Shown in pieces: positions 29,824 to 37,440 of a stretch of DNA of 42,868 bases (its first letter is position 1; each line of letters begins with the position of its first letter). Position numbers and translations under genes: made by a program. Source of the stretch: Bacteroidota bacterium (GTDB taxonomy: Bacteria; Bacteroidota; Bacteroidia; Chitinophagales; JADIYW01); NCBI GenBank assembly GCA_028288625.1, contig JAQBNI010000068.1, positions 1-42,868 on the forward strand. The letters run 5' to 3'. Below the pieces are notes generated by a model. The model was given only the letters and a program-made list of their open reading frames with translations. It did no database searches and was not told the DNA's origin.

Positions 29824-31749
29824 TTAATGAGGCTTCATCAGGCTTCGGTAATGATCAGCTTTCTGCTTGTCATTTTTTTGATCAAAATAAATTGCCATTT
29901 GATTTAAGAGCTGCGGGCTATTGGCGCCGTGATCAATTGCTTTTTCAAAATAAATCACCGCAGTATCATCCTTTCTCATTTTTGAATAATATTTTCCCAG
30001 GTTCATATAAGCGTATTGCATCTTCGGGTATAATTTCATGAACTCCATGTTGATCCTGTAACTGCCGTTCATATCGCCAACTGCATCTGCCATCTGGGAA
30101 TAGTAAAAAAATGTAAGAGAATCTTTTGGATTTATTGCATGAGTTTTTGCAAAATATTCATAACCTTTTTTATAATCTCCTTTGTCGAGATAAAGCTTTG
30201 CCAATTCAAAACTGGCTGTAAAATATAGCGAATCCAACAAAAGCGCATGTTTTAAATTCTGTTCCGCCTTATCAAAATCATTTAAGTTATAACGATAAGT
30301 AGAAGCTAAACGGTAATAGGTTTCTGGATAAGTGGAATAAATGCTGTTGGTGTGATTATAATACATCACTGCCTTATTAGCGAGCTGTATAGCATAAGCA
30401 GTGTCTTCAGATTTACTGCTCTGATAACGCAGATTATTTGCATACATGTAATTGGCGAGCACTGATTTCTTCAGATATTTTATATCGTGTTCCATCAGCA
30501 CCAGGTTGTTCTTCCACAAAAAATTTCTGCGGATAGTTGCCATGGAATAAAATGCGAATATGATCAGTAAAAAAAATGTAATTCCATATTTAAATCTTGC
30601 TGCTTGTATATCGATCTTAAATTTTTGGAAAAGTCTCCACGGAATAATCACGATGGCGGCAATGAACCAAAGGCTGCTCAGGAATAATGTTCTTTCGGCA
30701 AACATTCCCGTATAAGGAATAGGAAAATTCGAGTATAAAAAAATGGATGCAAAATAAGAGAGAATAATAAATCCCAAAATATCTCTTTTAAAAAACCTGA
30801 CCACACCATAAACCAAAGCAACAGTGTGAATGATCAATGAAACAATGGCTAAAGGATCGGAAAGCTTATTCAAAGGAAACATATTGTACCCATAATAGAA
30901 AAGAAGCGGAGAAGGAATGACCAGCATTTTGAGATGATAGAATAATATTTTAAGGGATGTTGCCAGGTTGACGAGCATATCCTTATTACCCTGCATTGGA
31001 TTTTCAAATGGTATCGTTACTCTTTTTACATCCGCCAATACCATGATAATATATTTAACCATGACGAGCAAACAAAGAACAACAAACGCATAATTCCATT
31101 TGCTGCTTTTATAAAAGCGGAAATAAACAAACATCATCAGAAATATGCCTACATAAACAATGCCCGTGATCTTTGATAACAGGCAAGAGATCAGGAAGAC
31201 AATACTTAGCACTCCATTTATTTTCTTCCATTCTCCCGTGAAAAATGAATAGGTGCACAGCAGGAATAAAAGACCGAAAAGCATCATCATTAACTCATCG
31301 CGATTCTTTAAAGAATTCACGACCTCCGTATGTATGGGATGAATTGCAAAAAGTACGGTAATCAAAAATGGCAGCAACTCATGCACTTGGTTTAATTGAA
31401 ATATTTTAGTCAGCACCCGGTAAACCCCAATTAGACAGCACGCGTAGAATAAAATATTAATGAAGTGACTGACATGAGGATTATTCGTGAAAAACTGTTG
31501 TTCAATAGCAAAAGTTATTAAAACATACGGGCGAAAATCAAGCGTAGAGTTCCCGATTTTTGCATATGGATTTGCCGTAATATCGTGCAACCCTGCAAAT
31601 CCTTTCTGCACGTATGGATTTGCCGTCACCACAAAATTATCATCCAGGCAATAATCATTATTAATGCTGTTGCCATATAAAATGAACGACAATACGATCA
31701 ACAAAAAATAAACCCACTTTTGCGGGATAGACGCAGTTATTTGTTGCAT
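29824..31749 (-). CDS. TMTC-like GT-C membrane protein with C-terminal TPR repeats
   Basis: A 641-residue protein. The N-terminal half has about ten membrane segments. After TM1 comes N-D-Y-C-L-D36-D37-N-F-V, the acidic pair of GT-C enzymes, then F-R73-P, and H137-P-I-H-T-E142 with N-R-D-E at 149-152, a signature shared with eukaryotic TMTC O-mannosyltransferases and their bacterial relatives. From about residue 440 there are five or six TPR units (for example A-E-Q-N-L-K-H-A-L-L-L-D, Y-A-Y-M-N-L-G-K-Y-Y, A-V-I-Y-F-E-K-A-I). By analogy it would transfer a sugar from a polyprenyl phosphate to a protein or glycan, with the TPRs binding the acceptor on the periplasmic side. I use the ATG at 31749; the TTG at 31770 lies inside a TATATTTG promoter element (31768-31775). 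Confidence 0.84.
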   Translation of the reverse strand: MQQITASIPQKWVYFLLIVLSFILYGNSINNDYCLDDNFVVTANPYVQKGFAGLHDITANPYAKIGNSTLDFRPYVLITFAIEQQFFTNNPHVSHFINILFYACCLIGVYRVLTKIFQLNQVHELLPFLITVLFAIHPIHTEVVNSLKNRDELMMMLFGLLFLLCTYSFFTGEWKKINGVLSIVFLISCLLSKITGIVYVGIFLMMFVYFRFYKSSKWNYAFVVLCLLVMVKYIIMVLADVKRVTIPFENPMQGNKDMLVNLATSLKILFYHLKMLVIPSPLLFYYGYNMFPLNKLSDPLAIVSLIIHTVALVYGVVRFFKRDILGFIILSYFASIFLYSNFPIPYTGMFAERTLFLSSLWFIAAIVIIPWRLFQKFKIDIQAARFKYGITFFLLIIFAFYSMATIRRNFLWKNNLVLMEHDIKYLKKSVLANYMYANNLRYQSSKSEDTAYAIQLANKAVMYYNHTNSIYSTYPETYYRLASTYRYNLNDFDKAEQNLKHALLLDSLYFTASFELAKLYLDKGDYKKGYEYFAKTHAINPKDSLTFFYYSQMADAVGDMNGSYRINMEFMKLYPKMQYAYMNLGKYYSKMRKDDTAVIYFEKAIDHGANSPQLLNQMAIYFDQKNDKQKADHYRSLMKPH

Positions 31750-31767
31750 GAGAAAGTATTTGAAGAA

Positions 31768-31775
31768 CAAATATA
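31768..31775 (-). promoter_or_regulatory. -7 element of the TMTC-like gene
   Basis: TATATTTG on the minus strand, a full TAnnTTTG match, 18 nt before the ATG at 31749. No good -33 element stands at the expected distance. Confidence 0.45.
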
Positions 31776-31884
31776 CACTTCTCCCATCATTATAATTTTG
31801 TGAAAATCCCTCCCGAATATTTCTTTTCTAAAGATCATATTTTTATCTGCGTGATTTTTTTATCTTGCGAAACAAACACAAGTC

Positions 31885-32370
31885 ATGATTAATAAAGCTG
31901 AAGAATATAGAAAGCAGGTGCTTTCGCCTTTTTTTAAAGTGGGTTTGATGAAATTTCTGCCGATGGGAGTAATTGCGGGATTAAAGATCACCGAACTTGA
32001 CGAGCGGCAATGTAAGGTAACGGTTCCATATAAGTACATCAATAAAAATCCGTTCAATACTACCTACTGGGCGGTGTTGGGGATGGCAGCAGAAATGGCG
32101 AGCGGCGCCCTGGTGCAAATGTACACGCACAAATCCGAGCCGTCCGTTTCGATGTTTGTTACAGGGTGTGATGCAAAATTCATCAAGCGCGCAGTGGCGG
32201 TCACCACATTTATCTGTAATGACGGTTTATTAATATCTGAGGCAATTCAAAGATCCATAGATACAAATCACCCGCAAACCATTGAATGTAATTCGAAGGG
32301 CTACGACAAAGATCAGAACCTGCTGGTTGATTTTAATTTTGAGTGGAGTATTAAGGCGAGAGCAAAATAA
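31885..32370 (+). CDS. DUF4442 hotdog-fold protein
   Basis: A 161-residue cytoplasmic protein with the DUF4442 pattern: an opening helix, F-L-P-M-G-V-I-A-G-L near 27-36, K-V-T-V-P-Y near 47-52, and the central helix Y-W-A-V-L-G-M-A-A-E-M-A-S-G that packs in the hotdog fold used by acyl-CoA thioesterases. The family is usually annotated as a possible thioesterase without proven substrate. With the acyl-CoA ligase and 3-hydroxyacyl-CoA dehydrogenase in the same window, a link to acyl-CoA metabolism is reasonable but not shown. It is followed directly by the terminator of the tRNA on the opposite strand, which overlaps its stop codon. Confidence 0.85.
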   Translation: MINKAEEYRKQVLSPFFKVGLMKFLPMGVIAGLKITELDERQCKVTVPYKYINKNPFNTTYWAVLGMAAEMASGALVQMYTHKSEPSVSMFVTGCDAKFIKRAVAVTTFICNDGLLISEAIQRSIDTNHPQTIECNSKGYDKDQNLLVDFNFEWSIKARAK

Positions 32371-32394
32371 AAAAAGTTCACATTGCTGTGAACT
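32364..32394 (-). terminator. Rho-independent terminator of tRNA-Arg
   Basis: A perfect 7-bp stem AGTTCAC/GTGAACT (32375-32381 and 32388-32394) with a six-base loop, followed on the minus strand by TTTTTTATTTT. It lies 4 nt after the mature 3' end of the tRNA and overlaps the stop of the DUF4442 gene. Confidence 0.8.
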
Positions 32395-32398
32395 CTAG

Positions 32399-32471
32399 TG
32401 ACCGCGGCACGAATCGAACGTGCGACCGACTACTTAGAAGGTAGTTGCTCTATCCCCTGAGCTACGCGGCC
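32399..32471 (-). tRNA. tRNA-Arg (anticodon TCT)
   Basis: A 73-nt cloverleaf without encoded CCA. The acceptor stem GGCCGCG pairs with CGCGGTC (one G-T), the D arm is GCTC/GAGC, the anticodon arm is ACTAC-CTTCTAA-GTAGT with anticodon TCT, and the T arm is GCACG-TTCGATT-CGTGC. The discriminator base is A. It reads AGA codons. Confidence 0.96.
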
Positions 32472-32476
32472 ATATT

Positions 32477-32511
32477 AGTCGAAAGTCGTAAGTTATAAGT
32501 CGTAAGTAAGT
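32477..32511. repeat. Heptanucleotide tandem repeat upstream of tRNA-Arg
   Basis: Five adjacent 7-mers in plus-strand order: AGTCGAA, AGTCGTA, AGTTATA, AGTCGTA, AGTAAGT. The AGT start recurs exactly every 7 bp. It lies 6 bp before the 5' end of the tRNA gene, in its probable promoter region. Confidence 0.7.
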
Positions 32512-32591
32512 ATCGGATAACAAACTATTTTTCAACAGGGTGCAAAGATATTCCTAAATTGACTAATTTCCCAAAATTTTACTTTAAAAAT

Positions 32592-33272
32592 ATGGCGGAA
32601 GCGAATATACAAATAGAAAACAGCTGGAAAAACGCCTTAGCAGCAGAATTTGAAAAACCATATTTTAAAGAATTACGGAATTTTATACAAGCGGAAAAAA
32701 ATGCAGGTAAAACTATATATCCGCCAGGTTCCGTCATATTTAATGCATTCAACTCCACACCATTCGATAAAGTACGCGTGGTTATACTCGGGCAGGATCC
32801 ATATCATGGCGCAGGGCAAGCGCACGGGCTGTGTTTTTCCGTTCAGCATGGCGTAAAACCTCCGCCAAGTCTTGTGAATATTTTTAAGGAATTAAAATCT
32901 GATGTCGGCTTTGAGATACCCGCACATGGATGTTTGCAAAAATGGACGGCACAAGGCGTATTCCTGTTAAATGCCATATTAACTGTTGAAGCCAATAAAC
33001 CCGCATCACACCAAAAGCATGGTTGGGAAGAATTTACAAATGCAGCTATCCAAAAATTATCCGATGAAAGAACCGGTTTGATCTTTTTGCTTTGGGGCGC
33101 ATTCGCACAGCAAAAAACTGCGATAATTGATGAAAGAAAACACTTTATTTTAAAAGCCGCACATCCTTCCCCATTTTCCGCTTACAATGGTTTTTTCGGC
33201 TGCAGTCATTTTTCAAAGGTTAATAAAATTTTAACTGATGCCGGGCAGCCTCCTGTTGACTGGCAGATTTAA
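32592..33272 (+). CDS. ung: Uracil-DNA glycosylase (family 1)
   Basis: A 226-residue enzyme that removes uracil from DNA at the start of base-excision repair. The water-activating loop is G-Q-D69-P-Y-H72 at 67-72, the uracil pocket Phe is in C-F-S-V, and the minor-groove intercalation loop is H191-P-S-P-F-S-A-Y with Phe where most members have Leu. Length is normal for the family. The ATG at 32592 is used because the upstream TTG (32559) would add an unconserved tail. The short distance to the tRNA repeat suggests its promoter lies within 32480-32590, although I see no consensus element there. Confidence 0.96.
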   Translation: MAEANIQIENSWKNALAAEFEKPYFKELRNFIQAEKNAGKTIYPPGSVIFNAFNSTPFDKVRVVILGQDPYHGAGQAHGLCFSVQHGVKPPPSLVNIFKELKSDVGFEIPAHGCLQKWTAQGVFLLNAILTVEANKPASHQKHGWEEFTNAAIQKLSDERTGLIFLLWGAFAQQKTAIIDERKHFILKAAHPSPFSAYNGFFGCSHFSKVNKILTDAGQPPVDWQI

Positions 33273-33273
33273 A

Positions 33274-33341
33274 TTATAGGTTCGACTCCCTTCAGGTTCA
33301 CATCTTTTAAGAAACCTTATAGGTTTCATAACGGTGAACTT
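33274..33341 (+). repeat. Nested inverted and direct repeats downstream of ung
   Basis: A 7-bp stem GAAACCT/AGGTTTC with a three-base loop (33311-33327) sits inside an outer inverted repeat GTTCAC (33296-33301) / GTGAAC (33334-33339). TTATAGGTT occurs twice, at 33274-33282 and 33317-33325. There is no T tract, so this is not a standard terminator. The segment 33279-33301 looks like the T arm and acceptor strand of a tRNA 3' end, but it does not fold properly. Confidence 0.45.
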
Positions 33342-33373
33342 CTACCTAATTACTAACTTTAGGCAAATTTTAT

Positions 33374-33763
33374 ATGCAAAAAACATTTGGAATTATTGCT
33401 TCATTATATGGCATGCTCGCCGTTATACTTGGGGCTTTTGGCGCACATGCATTGAAAGACAAACTCGATGCATACCAGCATACTATTTATGAAAAAGCGG
33501 TAAGCTACCAGTTTTATCACGTTGCAGCGTTGCTTGGAGTTGCATTTTTATCTTCCAAAATACAAACGCGCACATTGCTTTATTCGGGCTGGTTTTTTAC
33601 TGCGGGCATTTTACTTTTTTCAGGTTCACTTTATTTATTATCGACGAGAAGTTTAACAGGAATGAATGCTATTACACCTATTCTCGGTCCTGTTACACCG
33701 CTCGGCGGCTTATGCCTGATCATTGGGTGGATATTATTGCTGATCTCTTTCACTAAATTATAA
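33374..33763 (+). CDS. DUF423 family small membrane protein
   Basis: A 129-residue inner-membrane protein with four hydrophobic segments. The DUF423 (YgdD-like) signature is clear: G-A-F-G-A-H-A-L near 22-29, then Y-E-K-A-V-S-Y-Q-F-Y-H near 40-50, and a C-terminal P-L-G-G-L-C-L-I-I-G-W. The family is widespread and has no established function. It is separated from ung by about 100 nt and from the TonB receptor by 21 nt, so it may be cotranscribed with the receptor. Confidence 0.92.
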   Translation: MQKTFGIIASLYGMLAVILGAFGAHALKDKLDAYQHTIYEKAVSYQFYHVAALLGVAFLSSKIQTRTLLYSGWFFTAGILLFSGSLYLLSTRSLTGMNAITPILGPVTPLGGLCLIIGWILLLISFTKL

Positions 33764-33784
33764 TTGAAAACATTTACGCTCTCC

Positions 33785-36277
33785 ATGAAAAATATTCTTT
33801 TACTATTTACGCTAACTATTTCTCTTTTTTCTTTTTCGCAACCTCCCCAAGGCAGCGGTGAACGACCTGCAATTGGTAAACTTTCGGGGACAGTTATAGA
33901 TGCAGCCAATAATCAGCCACTGGAATATTCATCCGTTATATTAAGAGGATTAAGAGATACTACAAAAATATTTGGTTCTCTCGTGGATGAAAAAGGAAAG
34001 TTTGAGATCACACAAATTCCAATTGGAGGATATAAGATGACGATATCATTTGTGGGTTATAAAGATTATGTCATCCAAAAAATATTGCTGATCCCTCCGG
34101 ATAAAACCGAACAAAACCTCGGTACTATAAAAGTAGAACAGGATCAAACCTTGCTGCAGGAAGTGCAGGTAACTGCAGAAAAAAGTATTATGCAATTAAA
34201 CGCTGATAAAAAAGTTTTTAATGTAGATAAAAGTGCACTTAGCAGCGGCGGTTCGGCAACAGATGTTTTAAAGCAGGTTCCAACGGTAGATGTTGATGTA
34301 GACGGAAATATTTCCATGCGTGGTTCCGGAAATATTACTGTGTTCGTTAACGGCAAACCTTCAGGAATCACAGGCGCTAACAAACAAGCTGTGCTCGACG
34401 CCATTCCTGCAAACACCATAGAAAGTGTAGAGATCATTAATAACCCGGGAGCAAAATTTGATGCTGAAGGTGAAGGTGGAATTATCAATCTCGTATTGAA
34501 AAAAAATGTAGCAAAAGGATTTAACGGTAATGCAAGCATCGGGTACACCACTAAATACAAGGCGAATGCCGGATTCCTTTTAAATTTCAGGAAGAACAAG
34601 ATCAACTTCTCTACCAATTATGGTTTTCGCTTTAATGAAAATAATTCTACAACCGATAACGACCGTTTAAATTTTAATGATTCGACACGATATAACCTGA
34701 ATACCCATGAAGACAGCAAGCGCCATAGCTTTTCCCATACGCTTGCAGGAAATTTAGATTATAACATTAACGATAAAAATACTTTATCCTTCAACACTTT
34801 ATTCGGATATAATAAGAATATTGTGAATGAAGTAAATTATTTTGATTTCATAGATTCGTCATCTTCGTTGTATCATGCATCCGACAGGTATAATGATGAA
34901 AATCGAATCAATTATAATGTAGATGCAGGTACAAATTTCAGAACAGTATTTAAATCTCCCGCTAACGATCTGAATATTTCGGCAAATTACTCCTACCTGA
35001 ATTCTACAAAGCTGCAGACTTATTCAGAATATTTATTAAATGTTTACGATCATTCCAATCTTAATGCTCCTGCGATCTCACATAACAATGTAACTACGAT
35101 CAATCATATTGCAACCTTCCAGGCTGATTTTGTACAGCCATTTGATAAGGCGAAAGGAAAATTTGAAACAGGAATTAAAATTTCCTACAGGGATTTGCTA
35201 AATAATTTTAATGCAGATTCACTGAACAGGTTAACGGGCGAATTGCTTCCCGATTATGGACTGATCAACAAATTTAATTATACTGAAATTGTAAATGCAG
35301 TATACTCCATCTACGGCGGAACCCACAAGAAATTCAGCTACAAAGGCGGATTACGTATAGAGCAAACAAATATCAAGGGCATTCAAGGCGTCGGCAATAC
35401 AGTAAATACACAACATTATATTGATTTCTTTCCTTCTGTATTTTTTTCACAGAAGCTTCCTAAAAATCACGAGCTGCAACTCGCGTACAGGAGAAGTATA
35501 AATCGACCGGATAACCAGATGCTTAATCCATTTGGCGACTATTCCGATCCTCATAATATTCGTGTGGGAAATCCGCAATTAAAACCCGCTTATACAGAAG
35601 CGGTCGAAATGACGTACCTGAAATCTTTTGAAAAAGGATTTTATATCAGCGCAACGGGATATTTCCGTTACACGAAAAATTTCTTTACACGCTTTGTTTC
35701 GGTTAACGGTGATACCTCTGTTGTCACTTTTGGTAATTTAGGAAAAGCACAAAATGTCGGTCTTGAATTGATCACGCGCGCAACATTTACAAAATGGTGG
35801 AATGTCATGTACAATGTCAATTTGTTTAGCAATAAAATTGCCGGTAATATTCCCAATGGTGAAACCGATGCGAACTCCACATCTTTCCAATGGAATATGC
35901 GCTTGATGAGCAATATGACCGTTTGGAAAACCGGCAGCATTCAAGTGATGTTGAATTACCGCAGCAAGATCCGTTTCCTGCAAGGTTATATCACCCCGGG
36001 ATTTTCTGCAAGTATTGGATTTAAAAAAGATTTCTTGAAAAACAACAAGGCGAGTATTTCTGTGAATGTTCAGGATGTTTTTCACACTCAGCGATTTGAA
36101 GTATATACCGAAGGAGCAAATTTTAATGCTCATGTGATTCGCAAATCACAATCCACTACAGCGAATATTACTTTTACTTACAAGTTTGGAAGGAATTCTG
36201 AAAAGGTAAATGCGCCGAAGAAAAAACCTGTCAATTCTAATGAAGATAACGGCGGTGGAATGGACAACGGCTTTTAA
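33785..36277 (+). CDS. TonB-dependent receptor, outer-membrane beta-barrel family
   Basis: An 830-residue outer-membrane protein of the type common in Bacteroidota (carboxypeptidase-regulatory-like domain, plug, OMP_b-brl_3 barrel). A signal peptide ends near F-S-F-S-Q (residue 19). The regulatory-like domain (about 30-115) starts G-T-V-I-D-A-A-N-N-Q-P-L-E-Y-S-S. Plug motifs follow: L-K-Q-V-P-T-V-D-V-D-V-D-G-N-I-S-M-R-G-S-G-N near 170-190 and E-I-I-N-N-P-G-A-K-F-D-A-E-G-E-G-G-I. The barrel ends about 25 residues before the C-terminus, leaving a Lys-, Asn- and Gly-rich tail. I use the ATG at 33785; the earlier TTG at 33764 abuts the stop of the DUF423 gene. The substrate is unknown, and no SusD partner is present. 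Confidence 0.9.
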   Translation: MKNILLLFTLTISLFSFSQPPQGSGERPAIGKLSGTVIDAANNQPLEYSSVILRGLRDTTKIFGSLVDEKGKFEITQIPIGGYKMTISFVGYKDYVIQKILLIPPDKTEQNLGTIKVEQDQTLLQEVQVTAEKSIMQLNADKKVFNVDKSALSSGGSATDVLKQVPTVDVDVDGNISMRGSGNITVFVNGKPSGITGANKQAVLDAIPANTIESVEIINNPGAKFDAEGEGGIINLVLKKNVAKGFNGNASIGYTTKYKANAGFLLNFRKNKINFSTNYGFRFNENNSTTDNDRLNFNDSTRYNLNTHEDSKRHSFSHTLAGNLDYNINDKNTLSFNTLFGYNKNIVNEVNYFDFIDSSSSLYHASDRYNDENRINYNVDAGTNFRTVFKSPANDLNISANYSYLNSTKLQTYSEYLLNVYDHSNLNAPAISHNNVTTINHIATFQADFVQPFDKAKGKFETGIKISYRDLLNNFNADSLNRLTGELLPDYGLINKFNYTEIVNAVYSIYGGTHKKFSYKGGLRIEQTNIKGIQGVGNTVNTQHYIDFFPSVFFSQKLPKNHELQLAYRRSINRPDNQMLNPFGDYSDPHNIRVGNPQLKPAYTEAVEMTYLKSFEKGFYISATGYFRYTKNFFTRFVSVNGDTSVVTFGNLGKAQNVGLELITRATFTKWWNVMYNVNLFSNKIAGNIPNGETDANSTSFQWNMRLMSNMTVWKTGSIQVMLNYRSKIRFLQGYITPGFSASIGFKKDFLKNNKASISVNVQDVFHTQRFEVYTEGANFNAHVIRKSQSTTANITFTYKFGRNSEKVNAPKKKPVNSNEDNGGGMDNGF

Positions 36278-37434
36278 AACTTGCCGAATTTTAATTCCTT
36301 GATCGCATCATTAAATACTTTATCCTTGGCGTATTTGGCAAAGTACTTATCCTTGGCGATATCAGCAAAATATTTAGTATTAACAAAGAGCCCGACTTTT
36401 TTCGCTTCTCTCAATGCATAGATCGCATCATTTTTATTGTCCTCTGCAGCAAAAGAGCGCGCTGTATGATATTCCGCGATCCCTGTATTGTTTGACAACC
36501 CCATTGATTTATAAAAATCAGCCCTTGCACTTTTATAGTCGCCCATTTCCAGCTTACACAATCCCCTGTCAAGAAACATTTCCGGCTTATAATTCACCAT
36601 CTTGATCGCGTTGTCATAGAACTGCATAGCGATATTATAAGACTTTTGCTTAAAAAATAATTTCGCTAAATAATAATGCGCTTTCTCATCCGTGGGTTCA
36701 AGTTGAATGGCATACAACAGATCTTTGTAAGAAGTTGTTAAGCTATCCATATAATATCTTACAATTCCCCGGTTTCGGTAAGCGAGTTCAAAATCAGGTT
36801 TGAGCTGCAGCGACTTATTAAAATCTTTTTCTGCTAAGCGCAGATCCTGGATACTTGCAGTAGCAATATCCTGGTTGTTATATTCTGCAGAACCCCTGTT
36901 GTTGTACGCTAAGTAATTGCCGGGGTCAAGTTTTATTACTTCTTTAAAATCTTTTATTGCCAATTCAAATTTTTCAAGATAATAGAAACACATCCCCCGG
37001 CTGTTCAGCAAATTCACATCAGAATCTTTTAATGCAAGCGCACCGTTATAATAAGTCAACGCTGAAGAATATTTCTCCTTTTTCATAAACATGTTTGCCA
37101 GCTCTTCGTAAGCAGGAAGATATTTTCCATTCAACTTAATTGCGGCAAGAAAATTTTCTTCTGCGGCAAGAGGATTATCAATACGTGCAAAAGCATATCC
37201 TTTCCAATATAATGCTTCCGCGCTTTTCGGATGAGTTTCAATATAACTGTTCAGCGTGGATATTGCCGGTGTATAAAATTTTTGTGTGATCTGCTGCTTG
37301 GCAAAATCGAGGACAGGATCAGATTTAGCGAAAGTAAATTGTGAGGAAAGAACAAAGCAAAAAAGCATCAAATAACAATACCTGTACAAATTACCTGTAC
37401 GAACTTTCTTTACAACTAAACATTGAGTATTCAC
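36274..37434 (-). CDS. Exported TPR protein
   Basis: A 386-residue protein with a signal sequence (hydrophobic core at about 20-35, T-F-A-K cleavage zone) and then about nine tetratricopeptide repeats covering nearly all of the rest, for example A-L-Y-W-K-G-Y-A-F-A-R-I, A-I-K-D-F-K-E-V-I-K-L-D-P-G-N-Y-L-A-Y-N-N-R-G and A-E-K-D-F-N-K-S-L-Q-L-K-P-D-F. It would form a periplasmic protein-binding superhelix; partners are unknown. There is an alternative Met at residue 23 (37368) that would give a more normal signal peptide length. It is 6 nt downstream of the GH36 gene on the same strand, so the two are probably one unit. Its stop overlaps the TonB receptor stop by 4 nt in a shared TTAA. Confidence 0.87.
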   Translation of the reverse strand: MNTQCLVVKKVRTGNLYRYCYLMLFCFVLSSQFTFAKSDPVLDFAKQQITQKFYTPAISTLNSYIETHPKSAEALYWKGYAFARIDNPLAAEENFLAAIKLNGKYLPAYEELANMFMKKEKYSSALTYYNGALALKDSDVNLLNSRGMCFYYLEKFELAIKDFKEVIKLDPGNYLAYNNRGSAEYNNQDIATASIQDLRLAEKDFNKSLQLKPDFELAYRNRGIVRYYMDSLTTSYKDLLYAIQLEPTDEKAHYYLAKLFFKQKSYNIAMQFYDNAIKMVNYKPEMFLDRGLCKLEMGDYKSARADFYKSMGLSNNTGIAEYHTARSFAAEDNKNDAIYALREAKKVGLFVNTKYFADIAKDKYFAKYAKDKVFNDAIKELKFGKF

Positions 37435-37440
37435 TTTCTT

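Noticed and set aside
33279-33301. A second tRNA gene after ung
   Set aside because: Only a T-arm-like and acceptor-like strand is visible; the T stem does not pair and no D or anticodon arm lies upstream.
34144-34617. 157-codon minus-strand frame in the TonB receptor
   Set aside because: It is antisense to the conserved plug and barrel region; no domain or start context supports it.
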